A DNA stretch of 64,000 bases from Bosea sp. Tri-49. Lineage in GTDB: Bacteria > Pseudomonadota > Alphaproteobacteria > Rhizobiales > Beijerinckiaceae. Shown here piece by piece: positions 1-8,021 of this stretch; the stretch's first letter is position 1; every line of letters begins with the position of its first letter. Where the stretch lies: NCBI RefSeq assembly GCF_003952665.1, contig NZ_CP017946.1, positions 1,674,001 through 1,738,000 of the forward strand, read 5' to 3'. The notes beneath the pieces were generated by a model that was given only the letters and a program-made list of their open reading frames with translations, was not told the origin of the DNA and ran no database searches. The translations under genes were made by a program, and so were the position numbers.

Positions 1-1131
1 GCGCAGCGCCTGCGGCAGGATGATCAGCCGCATCATGCTCCAGTAGCCGAGGCCGAGAGACATCGCGCCCTCATACTGGCCCTTGGGCATGGCCTGCAGG
101 CCGCCGCGCACCACCTCCGCCATGTAGGCGGCGGCGAAGAGCGCCACGCCGACCAGCGGCCGCAGCAACCGGTCCGGCGAATACTCCTGCGGCACGAAGA
201 GCGGCAGCATGGTGTTGGCCATGAACAGCACGGTGATCAGCGGCACGCCGCGGACGAACTCGATGAAGATCACCGAGAGCAGCTGGATGATCGGCAGCCT
301 GGAACGGCGCCCCAGCGCCAGAACGACCCCGAGCGGCAGCGAGAAGACGATGCCGACCGCCGCGATCAGGAAAGTCACCGTCATGCCGCCCCAGAGGCCG
401 GTATCGACCCTGGGCAGACCGGGGCTATTCGCCAGCAGGCTGAGGAAGACGAAGATCGCGAGGGCGAACAGGACGAGCTGCTTCGGCCCGAAGAAGCGCT
501 TCCAGATGGGTAGCTGCTGCACCACACCGACCGCAGCTTCCCCGATGTAGAAGCGGACAAGCTGCGGCACGAAGGAGAGCACGACATAAAGCGCCGCGAG
601 CGCCAGCGTCACCGTGAGGCAGAAGCCGAGGAAGCGCTCGGCGCCGGGGCCGCCGAGCAGCAGCACATAGGCCGAGATCGGCAGCAGCACGAAGAAGAAG
701 AAGATGCCGAGCTTCTTTTTCGGCGCGCTCGTCCAGAGCAGCCAGACGACGCCGAGCGCGAACATGACGAAGACGATGTTCACGCGCCAGCGCTGACTGA
801 TCGGATAGGAGCCATAGATGAAATACTGGAAGCGATCGGCGATGTAGGCCCAGCAGGCGCCGACCGGCCGGCCGACCTTGTCTGCGAGGCAGGCATCGCG
901 GCTGGTACCGGTCCAGACCGCGTCGAGGAAGTAGAAGCGGATCAGCCCCGGCACCGAGTCGACGACAAGATAGAGGCAGACCAGCGTCAGCGCGATGTTG
1001 AGCGGGCTGGAGAGCAGGTGCTGCCTGACCCAGGCGAGCGGCCCGGCGACGGAGAGCGGCGCTGGTTGTTGCTCCAGCGTCTCCCTGCGGACGAAGGCGT
1101 AGGGAGCCATTTCGGTGGTTGCGTCGGTCAT
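1..1131 (-). CDS. aapM: Amino-acid ABC transporter permease, AapM-type (3' end beyond window)
   Basis: Inner-membrane permease subunit of a general L-amino-acid importer of the AapJQMP type. An open frame of 377 codons runs from an ATG at 1131 off the left edge, so the C-terminus is missing. The N-terminus (about 40 residues) is hydrophilic and is followed by hydrophobic segments. The last visible residues read GYWSMMRLIILPQALR, matching the cytoplasmic EAA loop that contacts the ATPase. The start lies 10 bp after the aapQ stop, so the two are co-transcribed. The ATPase aapP is expected just outside the window. The assignment rests on gene order plus the EAA motif; substrate is inferred from the family. 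Confidence 0.9.
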   Translation of the reverse strand, partial: MTDATTEMAPYAFVRRETLEQQPAPLSVAGPLAWVRQHLLSSPLNIALTLVCLYLVVDSVPGLIRFYFLDAVWTGTSRDACLADKVGRPVGACWAYIADRFQYFIYGSYPISQRWRVNIVFVMFALGVVWLLWTSAPKKKLGIFFFFVLLPISAYVLLLGGPGAERFLGFCLTVTLALAALYVVLSFVPQLVRFYIGEAAVGVVQQLPIWKRFFGPKQLVLFALAIFVFLSLLANSPGLPRVDTGLWGGMTVTFLIAAVGIVFSLPLGVVLALGRRSRLPIIQLLSVIFIEFVRGVPLITVLFMANTMLPLFVPQEYSPDRLLRPLVGVALFAAAYMAEVVRGGLQAMPKGQYEGAMSLGLGYWSMMRLIILPQALR

Positions 1132-1141
1132 CGGGGCGCCC

Positions 1142-2332
1142 TCACCGTTCCACCAGCGCCATGCGCTTGTTGTAGATGTTCATGAAAAACGACGTCACCA
1201 GCGAAATGGTCAGATAGACCGCCATGGTGATGGCCACGACCTCGACCGCCTGACCGGTCTGGTTCAGCACCGTGCCGGTGAAGACCTGGACCAGATCGGG
1301 ATAGCCGATCGCGACCGCGAGCGAGGAGTTCTTGGTCAGGTTGAGGTAGTTCGAGGTCAGCGGCGGGATGATCACCCGCATTGCCTGCGGGATGACGACG
1401 AGCTTTAGCGTCGGCCCCGCCCGCAGGCCGAGCGCATTGGCCGCCTCGGTCTGCCCTTTCGAGACGGCTAGGATGCCGGCGCGGACCACCTCGGCGATGA
1501 AGCCGGCGGTGTAGGTCGTCAGACCGACCAGTAGCGCGACGAACTCCGGGAAAATCTGGATGCCGCCACGCAGATTGAAGCCGGCGAGCTCCGGATAGAC
1601 GAAGGTGATCGGCCGGCCGGTGGCGAAATAGACCAGCAGCGGCAGGACAATGATCAGGCCGAAGGCAACCAGGCCGATCGGATACTGCTTGCCGGTCGCC
1701 GCTTGCTGCTTGCGAGCCCAGAAGCGGAAGACGAAGGTCGCGACCAGGCCGATCAGCAGCGCCCAGATGATCAGGTTGCCGCCGGGGCCGAATTGCGGAT
1801 CGGGCACATAGAGGCCGCGATTATTGAGCAGGAAACCAGCCGGAAGCTCGATCGACTGGCGCGGATTGGGCAGCGGCTTCAGCACCGCGTTGTACCAGAA
1901 GAACAGCTGCAGCAGCAGCGGCAGGTTGCGAATGACCTCGACATAGATCATCGCGAGCTTGGAGACGATCCAGTTGCTCGACAGCCTGGCGACGCCGACG
2001 AAGAAGCCGAGGAAGGTCGAGAGCACGATGCCGATCGAGGCGACGAGCAGCGTGTTGAGCAGGCCGACCCAGAAGGCCTGGCCATAGGTGCTGCCCGATG
2101 CGCTGAAGGGGATCAGCTTCTGGTTGACGTCGAAGCCGGCCGCGTTGTGCCAGAAGCCGAAACCGGAGGCGATCTTCTGCGCTCGCAGGTTCTCGATCGC
2201 ATTCGAAGCCGCAGACCAGATCAGGAAGCCGACCACGGCGAGCAGGGCGAACTGATAGACATAACCCCGAATCTTGGGGTCGTAGAGCAATGAGGCTTTG
2301 CCCGGTTTGATCTCGGCGGAAGTAGTCGACAC
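1142..2332 (-). CDS. aapQ: Amino-acid ABC transporter permease, AapQ-type
   Basis: Second membrane subunit of the AapJQMP-type importer, 396 residues, starting at a GTG (MSTTSAEIKPG). It has an N-terminal TM segment near residues 25-45, a periplasmic stretch rich in N/F/W, and a C-terminal permease core. The EAA loop is visible as GQTEAANALGLRAG...VIPQAMRVIIPPL near residues 290-325. Length fits AapQ, which carries a larger insert than HisQ/GlnP permeases. It sits between the binding-protein genes and aapM on the same strand. No ATG lies close upstream, so GTG is the best start. Confidence 0.92.
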   Translation of the reverse strand: MSTTSAEIKPGKASLLYDPKIRGYVYQFALLAVVGFLIWSAASNAIENLRAQKIASGFGFWHNAAGFDVNQKLIPFSASGSTYGQAFWVGLLNTLLVASIGIVLSTFLGFFVGVARLSSNWIVSKLAMIYVEVIRNLPLLLQLFFWYNAVLKPLPNPRQSIELPAGFLLNNRGLYVPDPQFGPGGNLIIWALLIGLVATFVFRFWARKQQAATGKQYPIGLVAFGLIIVLPLLVYFATGRPITFVYPELAGFNLRGGIQIFPEFVALLVGLTTYTAGFIAEVVRAGILAVSKGQTEAANALGLRAGPTLKLVVIPQAMRVIIPPLTSNYLNLTKNSSLAVAIGYPDLVQVFTGTVLNQTGQAVEVVAITMAVYLTISLVTSFFMNIYNKRMALVER

Positions 2333-2474
2333 GTCTGACGCCCTTCTGAGTGTTGGCGACCGAGGGTCCGGCAGCGACCCGAACGGATCACTGCCAGCCC
2401 GTATTCTTATCCGGTTCGCCGGAACAAGACAGCTTCAATGACCGATGCGCGACGAGTGCCGCGCATCAGCATCC

Positions 2475-3497
2475 TCACCGGATCGGCGGAGCGTATTGCA
2501 GGCCGCCCTTGGTCCAGAGCGCGTTCTGGCCACGCGCGATCTTGAGCAGCGAACCTGAGCCGACATTGCGCTCGAAGCTCTCGCCGTAGTTGCCGACGTG
2601 CTTGACGATCCGATAGGCCCAGTCATTGGTCAGGCCCATCGGCTCGCCGAACTTGCCTTCGGTCCCGACGAAACGCTTGACCTCCGGGTTGTCGGATTTG
2701 AGCATTTCGTCGGCATTCGCCTTGGTGACGCCCAGCTCTTCGGCATTGATCATGGCGAAGAGCGACCATTTGACGATATCGAGCCAGACATCGTCGCCAT
2801 GGCGCACAACCGGGCCGAGCGGTTCCTTCGAGATGATCTCCGGCAGCACCATGTGATCGTCCGGATTCGAAAGCGTCAGACGCTCGGCGTAAAGGCCCGA
2901 GGCATCGGTGGTGAAGGCGTCGCAGCGGCCGGCCTCATAGGCCTTGACCGTCTCCTGGTTGGAGGCGAAGGCGACGACCTCGTACTTGATCTTGTTGCTG
3001 CGGAAATAGTCTGCGAGGTTGAGTTCGGTCGTGGTGCCCTGCTGGGTGCAGATCGAGGCGCCGGCGAGCTTCAGCACGGAATCGACGCCGAGCTTCTTGC
3101 GGACCATGAAGCCCTGGCCGTCATAGTAGTTGACGCCGGCGAAGTTCAGGCCGAGCGCGGTGTCCCGCGAGATCGTCCAGGTCGTGGTGCGCGATAGAAG
3201 ATCGACCTCGCCCGACTGCAGCGAGGTGAAGCGGTCCTTGGCCGAGAGCGGAATGAACTTGACCTTGGCCGGATCGTTGAAGATCGCCGAGGCGACGGCG
3301 CGGCAGACGTCCACGTCCATGCCGCTCCAATTGCCCTGCTGATCAGGGATGCCGAAACCGGCGAGACCGGTGCCGGAGCCGCAGTGCAAGATCCCGCGAT
3401 TCTTGACCTGCGCCAGAGTGGGCGATTGGGCCTGTGCTCCGCTCGCACATATAGCCGCGGTGACGGCGATGAGCGCCGCCCGAATGACTTGTTTCAT
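2475..3497 (-). CDS. aapJ: AapJ-like periplasmic amino-acid binding protein, copy 1 (proximal to aapQ)
   Basis: Periplasmic solute-binding protein (SBP_bac_3 fold), 340 residues, with a Sec signal ending near ASGAQA/Q. Family motifs are present: LQSGEVD, TTWTISRDTALGL (the Arg after Ser is predicted to hold the ligand carboxylate), NYYDGQGF, QQGTTTELNLADYF, RCDAFTTDASGLYAER and the C-terminal GGLQYAPPIR. It is the third of three tandem paralogues in transcription order and lies 142 bp before aapQ. It resembles copy 3 more than copy 2. It differs from both by SRTTTW where the others have VRNS(S/T)W. Broad amino-acid binding is inferred from AapJ. Confidence 0.93.
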   Translation of the reverse strand: MKQVIRAALIAVTAAICASGAQAQSPTLAQVKNRGILHCGSGTGLAGFGIPDQQGNWSGMDVDVCRAVASAIFNDPAKVKFIPLSAKDRFTSLQSGEVDLLSRTTTWTISRDTALGLNFAGVNYYDGQGFMVRKKLGVDSVLKLAGASICTQQGTTTELNLADYFRSNKIKYEVVAFASNQETVKAYEAGRCDAFTTDASGLYAERLTLSNPDDHMVLPEIISKEPLGPVVRHGDDVWLDIVKWSLFAMINAEELGVTKANADEMLKSDNPEVKRFVGTEGKFGEPMGLTNDWAYRIVKHVGNYGESFERNVGSGSLLKIARGQNALWTKGGLQYAPPIR

Positions 3498-3648
3498 GGT
3501 TGTTCTGTCCCCTGTCTGGCGGAACGGGTTCTCCCCGCTCTCGGTTTGCTAGCAAGCTCCAGGCCAGTCCCCGCCGGCCGCATTCTCCTCTTTCTTTCAC
3601 TGACCAAACGATCGCGCCGACCCGAAAGGCGCAGATATTACCAGAAGC

Positions 3649-4668
3649 TCACCGGATCGGCGGCGCGTACTGTAACCCTCCCTTGGTCCAGAGCGCATTC
3701 TGGCCGCGCGACATCCGCAGCACCGAGCGACTGCCGACAGTGCGCTCGAAGCTTTCACCGTAATTGCCGACATGCTTGACGATCCGGTAGGCCCAGTCAT
3801 TGGCCAGGCCGAGGCCCTCGCCGAACTTGCCATCGACGCCGAGCAGGCGCCTGATTTCGGGATTGGCCGATCCGCGCATCTGGTCGACATTGGCCTTGGT
3901 CACGCCGAGCTCCTCGGCATTCAGCATAGCGAAGTGGACCCAGCGCACCAGCTTGAACCATTGCGAGTCGTTATCGCGCGTCAAAGGGCCGAGCGGTTCC
4001 TTCGAGATGATCTCCACCAGAACCATGTGGTCGTCCGGCGCCGTCAGCTTCATGCGCTCGGCATAGAGCGACGAGGCGTCCGTGGTGAAGGCGTCGCAGC
4101 GACCGGCATCATAGGCCTTCAGCGTTTCCGGGCCGGTGTCGAAGGCTACGATCGTATGCCTGAGATTATTGGTCTTGAAGTAGTCGACGACATTGAGCTC
4201 GGTCGTCGTGCCCCGCTGCACGCAGATCGAAGCGCCGGCCAATTGCATCGCCGACATCACCCCGAGCTTGCGGCGCACCATCAGGCCCTGGCCGTCATAA
4301 TAGTTGACGTTGGTGAAGAGCAGGCCGGGCGGCGTGTCGTTCGTGATGGTCCAGCTCGAATTGCGCACGAGCACGTCGACGTCGCCCGCCAGGAGCGCCC
4401 TGAAGCGATCATTGGCCGAGAGCGGAATGAACTTCACCTTGGCAGGGTCATTGAAGATCGTCGCGGCGATGGCGCGGCAATATTCGACGTCGAGGCCGCT
4501 CCAGTTGCCCTGCGCATCGGGCGCGCCAAAGCCGATCAGGCCGGTATTGGACCCGCAGTTCAGGACCCCGCGGCTCTTGATCTGAGCGAGAGTCTGTTGC
4601 GCCTGTGCACTAGCGACGCCAAAGGCAGCGGCGACGACGAGCAGCGCCGCGCTGATCACTCTGATCAT
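3649..4668 (-). CDS. AapJ-like binding protein, copy 2 (middle, altered ligand loop)
   Basis: Periplasmic solute-binding protein of 339 residues with a signal peptide ending near VASAQA/Q. It is clearly paralogous to its two neighbours over its full length (GTTTELN, DAFTTDAS, ISKEPLGP and GGLQYAPPIR all kept). It is the most divergent of the three. The loop that reads TW-T-x-SRD-TALGL in copies 1 and 3 reads SWTITNDTPPGL here, so the Arg expected to bind the substrate alpha-carboxylate is Asn, and two Pro are introduced. TGPETLKAYDAG and QRGTTTELN are also changed. The frame is intact and there is no sign of decay, which suggests a different ligand rather than loss of function. That is inference. 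Confidence 0.92.
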   Translation of the reverse strand: MIRVISAALLVVAAAFGVASAQAQQTLAQIKSRGVLNCGSNTGLIGFGAPDAQGNWSGLDVEYCRAIAATIFNDPAKVKFIPLSANDRFRALLAGDVDVLVRNSSWTITNDTPPGLLFTNVNYYDGQGLMVRRKLGVMSAMQLAGASICVQRGTTTELNVVDYFKTNNLRHTIVAFDTGPETLKAYDAGRCDAFTTDASSLYAERMKLTAPDDHMVLVEIISKEPLGPLTRDNDSQWFKLVRWVHFAMLNAEELGVTKANVDQMRGSANPEIRRLLGVDGKFGEGLGLANDWAYRIVKHVGNYGESFERTVGSRSVLRMSRGQNALWTKGGLQYAPPIR

Positions 4669-4776
4669 GTACTTCCCCTGTCCGGCGGAACGGGTTCATC
4701 CCATTCTCGATAGGTTGGCAAATCCCGGACCAAGCGCGGCCGGGCAAGCCACTTTTTCCAGTAGTCTAGAAAGAAT

Positions 4777-4805
4777 CGGGGCGGACGCTAGAAGCGCCCG
4801 CCCCG
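4777..4805 (-). terminator. Strong hairpin between aapJ copies 3 and 2 (attenuator or mRNA-stabilising stem)
   Basis: A 12-bp stem with one mismatch (CGGGGCGGACGC / GCGCCCGCCCCG, loop of 5) begins 10 bp after the stop of copy 3. On the minus strand it is followed by ATTCTTTCTAG, a moderately T-rich run. In binding-protein operons such stems partly terminate or protect the 5' message, so that the binding protein outnumbers the permeases. That role is inferred. Confidence 0.6.
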
Positions 4806-4814
4806 CATGGTTCC

Positions 4815-5840
4815 TTAGCGAACCGGCGGCGCGTATTGCAGGCCGCCCTTGGTCCACAGCGCGTTCTGGCCGCGAGCGATCTTCAGCAGCGAGCCCTGGC
4901 CGACATTCTTCTCGAAGCTCTCGCCGTAATTGCCGACGTGCTTGACGATCCGATAGGCCCAGTCGGCGGTCAGGCCGACGCTCTCGCCGAACTTGCCCTC
5001 GGTCCCGAGCAGACGCTTGATCTCGGGGTTGCTCGACTTCAGCATCTCGTCGACGTTCGCCTTGGTCACGCCGAGTTCCTCGGCGTTGAGCATGGCGTAG
5101 TGCACCCATTTGATCAGGCCGAACCACTGCCCGTCATTGTTGCGGGTCGACGGGCCGAGCGGCTCCTTCGAGATGATCTCGGGCAGGACCATGTGATCGT
5201 CCGGCGCGGTCAGCTTCAGGCGTTCCGCATAGAGGCCCGAAGCGTCGGTGGTGAAGGCGTCGCAACGGCCGGAATCATAGGCCTTGACGGTCTCGTCGGC
5301 CGAGGCGAAAGCGACGACCTCGTACTTCAGGTTGTTGGCGCGGAAGAAGTCGGCGAGGTTGAGTTCGGTCGTGGTGCCTTGCTGGGTGCAGACCGAGGCG
5401 CCATTGAGCTGCAGCGCTGAATTCACGCCGAGCTTCTTGCGGACCAGGAAGCCCTGGCCGTCATAGTAGTTCACGCCAGTGAACAGCAGGCCGAGCGCGG
5501 TGTCGCGCGACATCGTCCAGGTCGAGTTGCGCACGAGCACGTCGACCTCGCCCGACTGCAGGGCCGTGAAGCGGTCCTTGGCCGAGAGCGGGATGAACTT
5601 CACCTTGGTCGGGTCGTTGAAGATCGCGGCCGCAATGGCGCGGCAATAATCGACGTCGAGCCCGGCCCAGTTGCCCTGGCCATCCGGCACGCCAAAGCCG
5701 GCGAGGCCGGTGTTGGAGCCGCAGTTCAGGATGCCGCGGCTCTTGACCTGAGCAAGCGTTTGAGGCGCCTGCGCCTGCGCGCTCGCCGCTGCCAGCGCGA
5801 AGCCGAGGCCGGCGACAGCGGCTGCCATGAATTTCTTCAT
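4815..5840 (-). CDS. aapJ: AapJ-like periplasmic amino-acid binding protein, copy 3 (first gene of operon)
   Basis: Periplasmic solute-binding protein, 341 residues from the ATG at 5840. That start is preceded by GGGAGAGATC and opens a clear signal peptide (MKKFMAAAVAGLGFALAAA, cleavage near ASAQA/Q). The frame is open further upstream to 5993, but the extension has no signal-like start and is rejected. Motifs: LQSGEVDVLVRNSTWTMSRD with the ligand Arg, QQGTTTELNLADFF, DAFTTDASGLYAER and GGLQYAPPVR. It is the promoter-proximal gene of the aap operon, diverges from metC, and is followed by a strong hairpin. It is probably the most highly expressed copy. Confidence 0.94.
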   Translation of the reverse strand: MKKFMAAAVAGLGFALAAASAQAQAPQTLAQVKSRGILNCGSNTGLAGFGVPDGQGNWAGLDVDYCRAIAAAIFNDPTKVKFIPLSAKDRFTALQSGEVDVLVRNSTWTMSRDTALGLLFTGVNYYDGQGFLVRKKLGVNSALQLNGASVCTQQGTTTELNLADFFRANNLKYEVVAFASADETVKAYDSGRCDAFTTDASGLYAERLKLTAPDDHMVLPEIISKEPLGPSTRNNDGQWFGLIKWVHYAMLNAEELGVTKANVDEMLKSSNPEIKRLLGTEGKFGESVGLTADWAYRIVKHVGNYGESFEKNVGQGSLLKIARGQNALWTKGGLQYAPPVR

Positions 5841-6049
5841 TCTGATCTCTCCCATTGTTGCCCCGCCGGCGTCTGCCGGCCGGAACCTGCCGGTCACCGC
5901 ATCGTCGCGACTTGATGTCTCGTTTCGATGCCGAAAATTTAAGCGAAACACGGCCCGGGTCGATTGCCAGAGCCGCTCATGAGCGTCAAGCAAGGGCCCC
6001 CGTGCACCTGCCTCTTTTCACTGCAGGCATCACATGCGACTTTCCGGAG

Positions 6050-6067
6050 GTGGTCAAGTGCGACCAC
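6050..6067. promoter_or_regulatory. Inverted repeat in the aapJ/metC divergent promoter region
   Basis: GTGGTC-AAGTGC-GACCAC is a perfect 6-bp inverted repeat with a 6-bp spacer, 35 bp ahead of the metC ATG and within the 261-bp gap shared with the aap operon. It could be an operator. No regulator gene is adjacent and the arms are short, so support is limited. The rest of the gap shows no SAM riboswitch that I can recognise. Confidence 0.3.
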
Positions 6068-6101
6068 AACCCGCCCCGTCCCGCACCTATCATTCCGGTC
6101 C

Positions 6102-7292
6102 ATGAAAAAGCTGTCCAAGCCTGAATTCGCGCGCCTGCGCGAGAAGACCCGTCTCGTCCTCGCCGGCCGCGATTCCACCGACAGCTACGGTTTCGTCAAT
6201 CCGCCGATCGTGCGCGGCTCGACCGTGATCTATCCGAACACAGCGGATTTCCTGGTCCGAAAGGCGCGCTACAGCTACGGCACCGCCGGCAGCCCGACGA
6301 TCGACGCGTTGCTTGCCGCGGCCCACGCGATGGAGGGCGGCGCCGGCGTGCTCGCCTGCTCGTCCGGCCTGCTCGCCTGCACCCTGCCCACCCTCGCCTT
6401 CTTGACCGCCGGCGACCACTTTCTCGTGACCGACAGCGCCTATCATCCGATGCGCAATTTCTGCGAACGGATGCTGCCGCGCTATGGCGTCGAGGTCACC
6501 TATTACGACCCACTCATCGGCGAAGGCATCGCCGAGCTGTTCAAGCCGAACACCCGGGCCGTCTGGACCGAGTCGCCGGGATCGCAGACCCTGGAGGTCC
6601 AGGACATCCCGGCGATCGTCGCGGCCGCCCATGCCCGCGACATCATGGTGATGATGGACAACACCTGGGCGACGCCACTTCTTTTCGATGCGCATAGCTT
6701 CGGTGTCGACGTCTCGGTCCAGGCCGGCACAAAGTACTATGCTGGCCATTCAGACGTGCTGATCGGCACGGTCTCGGCCCGCACACCGGAACTCTACAGC
6801 CAGCTCCAGCGGACCTGGGACGCGCTCGGCGTGATCATCGCGCCCGAGGACGCCTATCTGACGCTGCGCGGCATCCGCACCCTCGCCATCCGGCTCAAGG
6901 AGCTTCAGCCGGCGGGCCTGGAGATGGCGAACTGGCTGGCCGCGCGGCCCGAGGTCGCCCGCGTCCTGCACCCGGCCATGCCGAATGATCCCGGCCATAC
7001 CATCTGGAAACGGGATTTCACCGGGGCCTGTTCGCTGTTCTCGATCGAGCTCGAGCCGGTCTCGATGAAGGCGGTTGCAGCCATGCTCGATGGGCTCACG
7101 CTGTTCGGCATGGGCGCCTCCTGGGGCGGCTATGAAAGCCTGGTGCTGCCGTTCGACTGCACCCGCTACCGCACCGCGACCAAGCCCGGCTTCAAGGGAC
7201 CGACGATCCGCTTCCATATCGGCCTCGAGGATCTGGAAGACCTCAAGGAGGATCTCGACGCCGGCTTCGCACGGCTGAGAGCGGCGAGCTGA
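6102..7292 (+). CDS. metC: Cystathionine beta-lyase
   Basis: PLP enzyme of the Cys/Met metabolism family, 396 residues, cleaving cystathionine to homocysteine in methionine synthesis (cytoplasmic). Visible motifs: SYGFVNPPIVRGST, RYSYGTAGSPTIDAL, ACSSGLLA, MMDNTWATP (Asp stacking on PLP) and SVQAGTKYYAGHSD with the PLP Lys at about residue 211. The C-terminal MGASWGGYESLVLP is typical of alphaproteobacterial MetC. The ATG at 6102 (MKKLSKPEF) is chosen over an open in-frame extension to 5964 because homology begins just after it. metC lies next to aap genes in rhizobia as I recall; here the two are divergent. Methionine gamma-lyase cannot be fully excluded. Confidence 0.92.
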   Translation: MKKLSKPEFARLREKTRLVLAGRDSTDSYGFVNPPIVRGSTVIYPNTADFLVRKARYSYGTAGSPTIDALLAAAHAMEGGAGVLACSSGLLACTLPTLAFLTAGDHFLVTDSAYHPMRNFCERMLPRYGVEVTYYDPLIGEGIAELFKPNTRAVWTESPGSQTLEVQDIPAIVAAAHARDIMVMMDNTWATPLLFDAHSFGVDVSVQAGTKYYAGHSDVLIGTVSARTPELYSQLQRTWDALGVIIAPEDAYLTLRGIRTLAIRLKELQPAGLEMANWLAARPEVARVLHPAMPNDPGHTIWKRDFTGACSLFSIELEPVSMKAVAAMLDGLTLFGMGASWGGYESLVLPFDCTRYRTATKPGFKGPTIRFHIGLEDLEDLKEDLDAGFARLRAAS

Positions 7293-7301
7293 GCGCTCGT
7301 C

Positions 7302-8012
7302 ATGATACCGGAAGGACCGATCGTCTTCGCCTATCTCGACGAACCGCCCTTCTGCTGGCCGGCGGCCGGAGGCACAGCGCAAGGCTGTGACGTCGAGCTG
7401 GTGACCGCGGCCTTGGAGGCGCTCGGCATCATAGAATTCGAGCAGCGGCTGACCACTTTCGCCGAGTTGCTGCCCGGCCTCGCCAGCGGGCGCTGGACGA
7501 TGACTACGCCGCTCTTCGTCACGGCAGAACGGCAAAAGCTGGTCGACTTCAGCCAGCCGGTCTGGGCGCTGGCCGACGGCCTGCTGGTGCGGTCTGCCGA
7601 TCGGGAGCGGCTGACCGGCTACCGCGCCGTCGCCAGCACCGCCACCCGCTTGGTGGTCGTAGGCGGGCAAGTCCAGGAGCAGGCCGGGCTCGCCGCCGGT
7701 ATCGCTGCGGAGCGGGTTATCCGTGTGGCGACACAGGAAGAGGCCGTGGCTACGGTCAGGAACGGCGACGCCGACGCCTATGCCAGCGTCGCCATGGCGC
7801 ATCGCGGCTATCTCGCCCGTCAGCCCGACGATAAGCTGGCCGTGGTCACCGTGGCGGCCGACGAGGGTAGCCCGGCCGCGGGAGCCTTCGCTTTCGGCAA
7901 GCAGCATGCCGCTCTGCGGGAGCGGTTCGATGGAGCGCTCACGGGCCTGATCGGCAGCCTCTGGCATCGCGCCATGATGGCGCGCCACGGTTTCCCGGCC
8001 GGCGAGTACTGA
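7302..8012 (+). CDS. Leaderless SBP_bac_3-type binding-protein-like protein
   Basis: A 236-residue protein with the family 3 solute-binding fold (FAYLDEPPFCWP, GCDVELVTAALEALG, FAELLPGLASGRW, TTPLFVTAERQKLVDFSQPVW, later ATQEEAVATVRNGDADAY). It has no signal peptide: it begins MIPEGPIVFAYLDEPP straight into the first beta-strand. It would therefore be cytoplasmic, or secreted by an unrecognised route. It starts 9 bp after metC, so the two are probably co-transcribed, and it ends 9 bp before a convergent gene. It may be an intracellular amino-acid sensor or an enzyme of the cyclohexadienyl dehydratase-like SBP class. I cannot choose between these. Confidence 0.8.
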   Translation: MIPEGPIVFAYLDEPPFCWPAAGGTAQGCDVELVTAALEALGIIEFEQRLTTFAELLPGLASGRWTMTTPLFVTAERQKLVDFSQPVWALADGLLVRSADRERLTGYRAVASTATRLVVVGGQVQEQAGLAAGIAAERVIRVATQEEAVATVRNGDADAYASVAMAHRGYLARQPDDKLAVVTVAADEGSPAAGAFAFGKQHAALRERFDGALTGLIGSLWHRAMMARHGFPAGEY

Positions 8013-8021
8013 GATCCTGCT

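Noticed and set aside
2475..5840. The aapJ triplet as an assembly or copy error
   Set aside because: The three copies differ throughout in protein sequence and in key loop residues, so they are true diverged paralogues.
5841..6101. SAM riboswitch ahead of metC
   Set aside because: I could not find the conserved core or pseudoknot pairing of SAM-I, SAM-II or SAM-V in this gap; only a short inverted repeat is visible.
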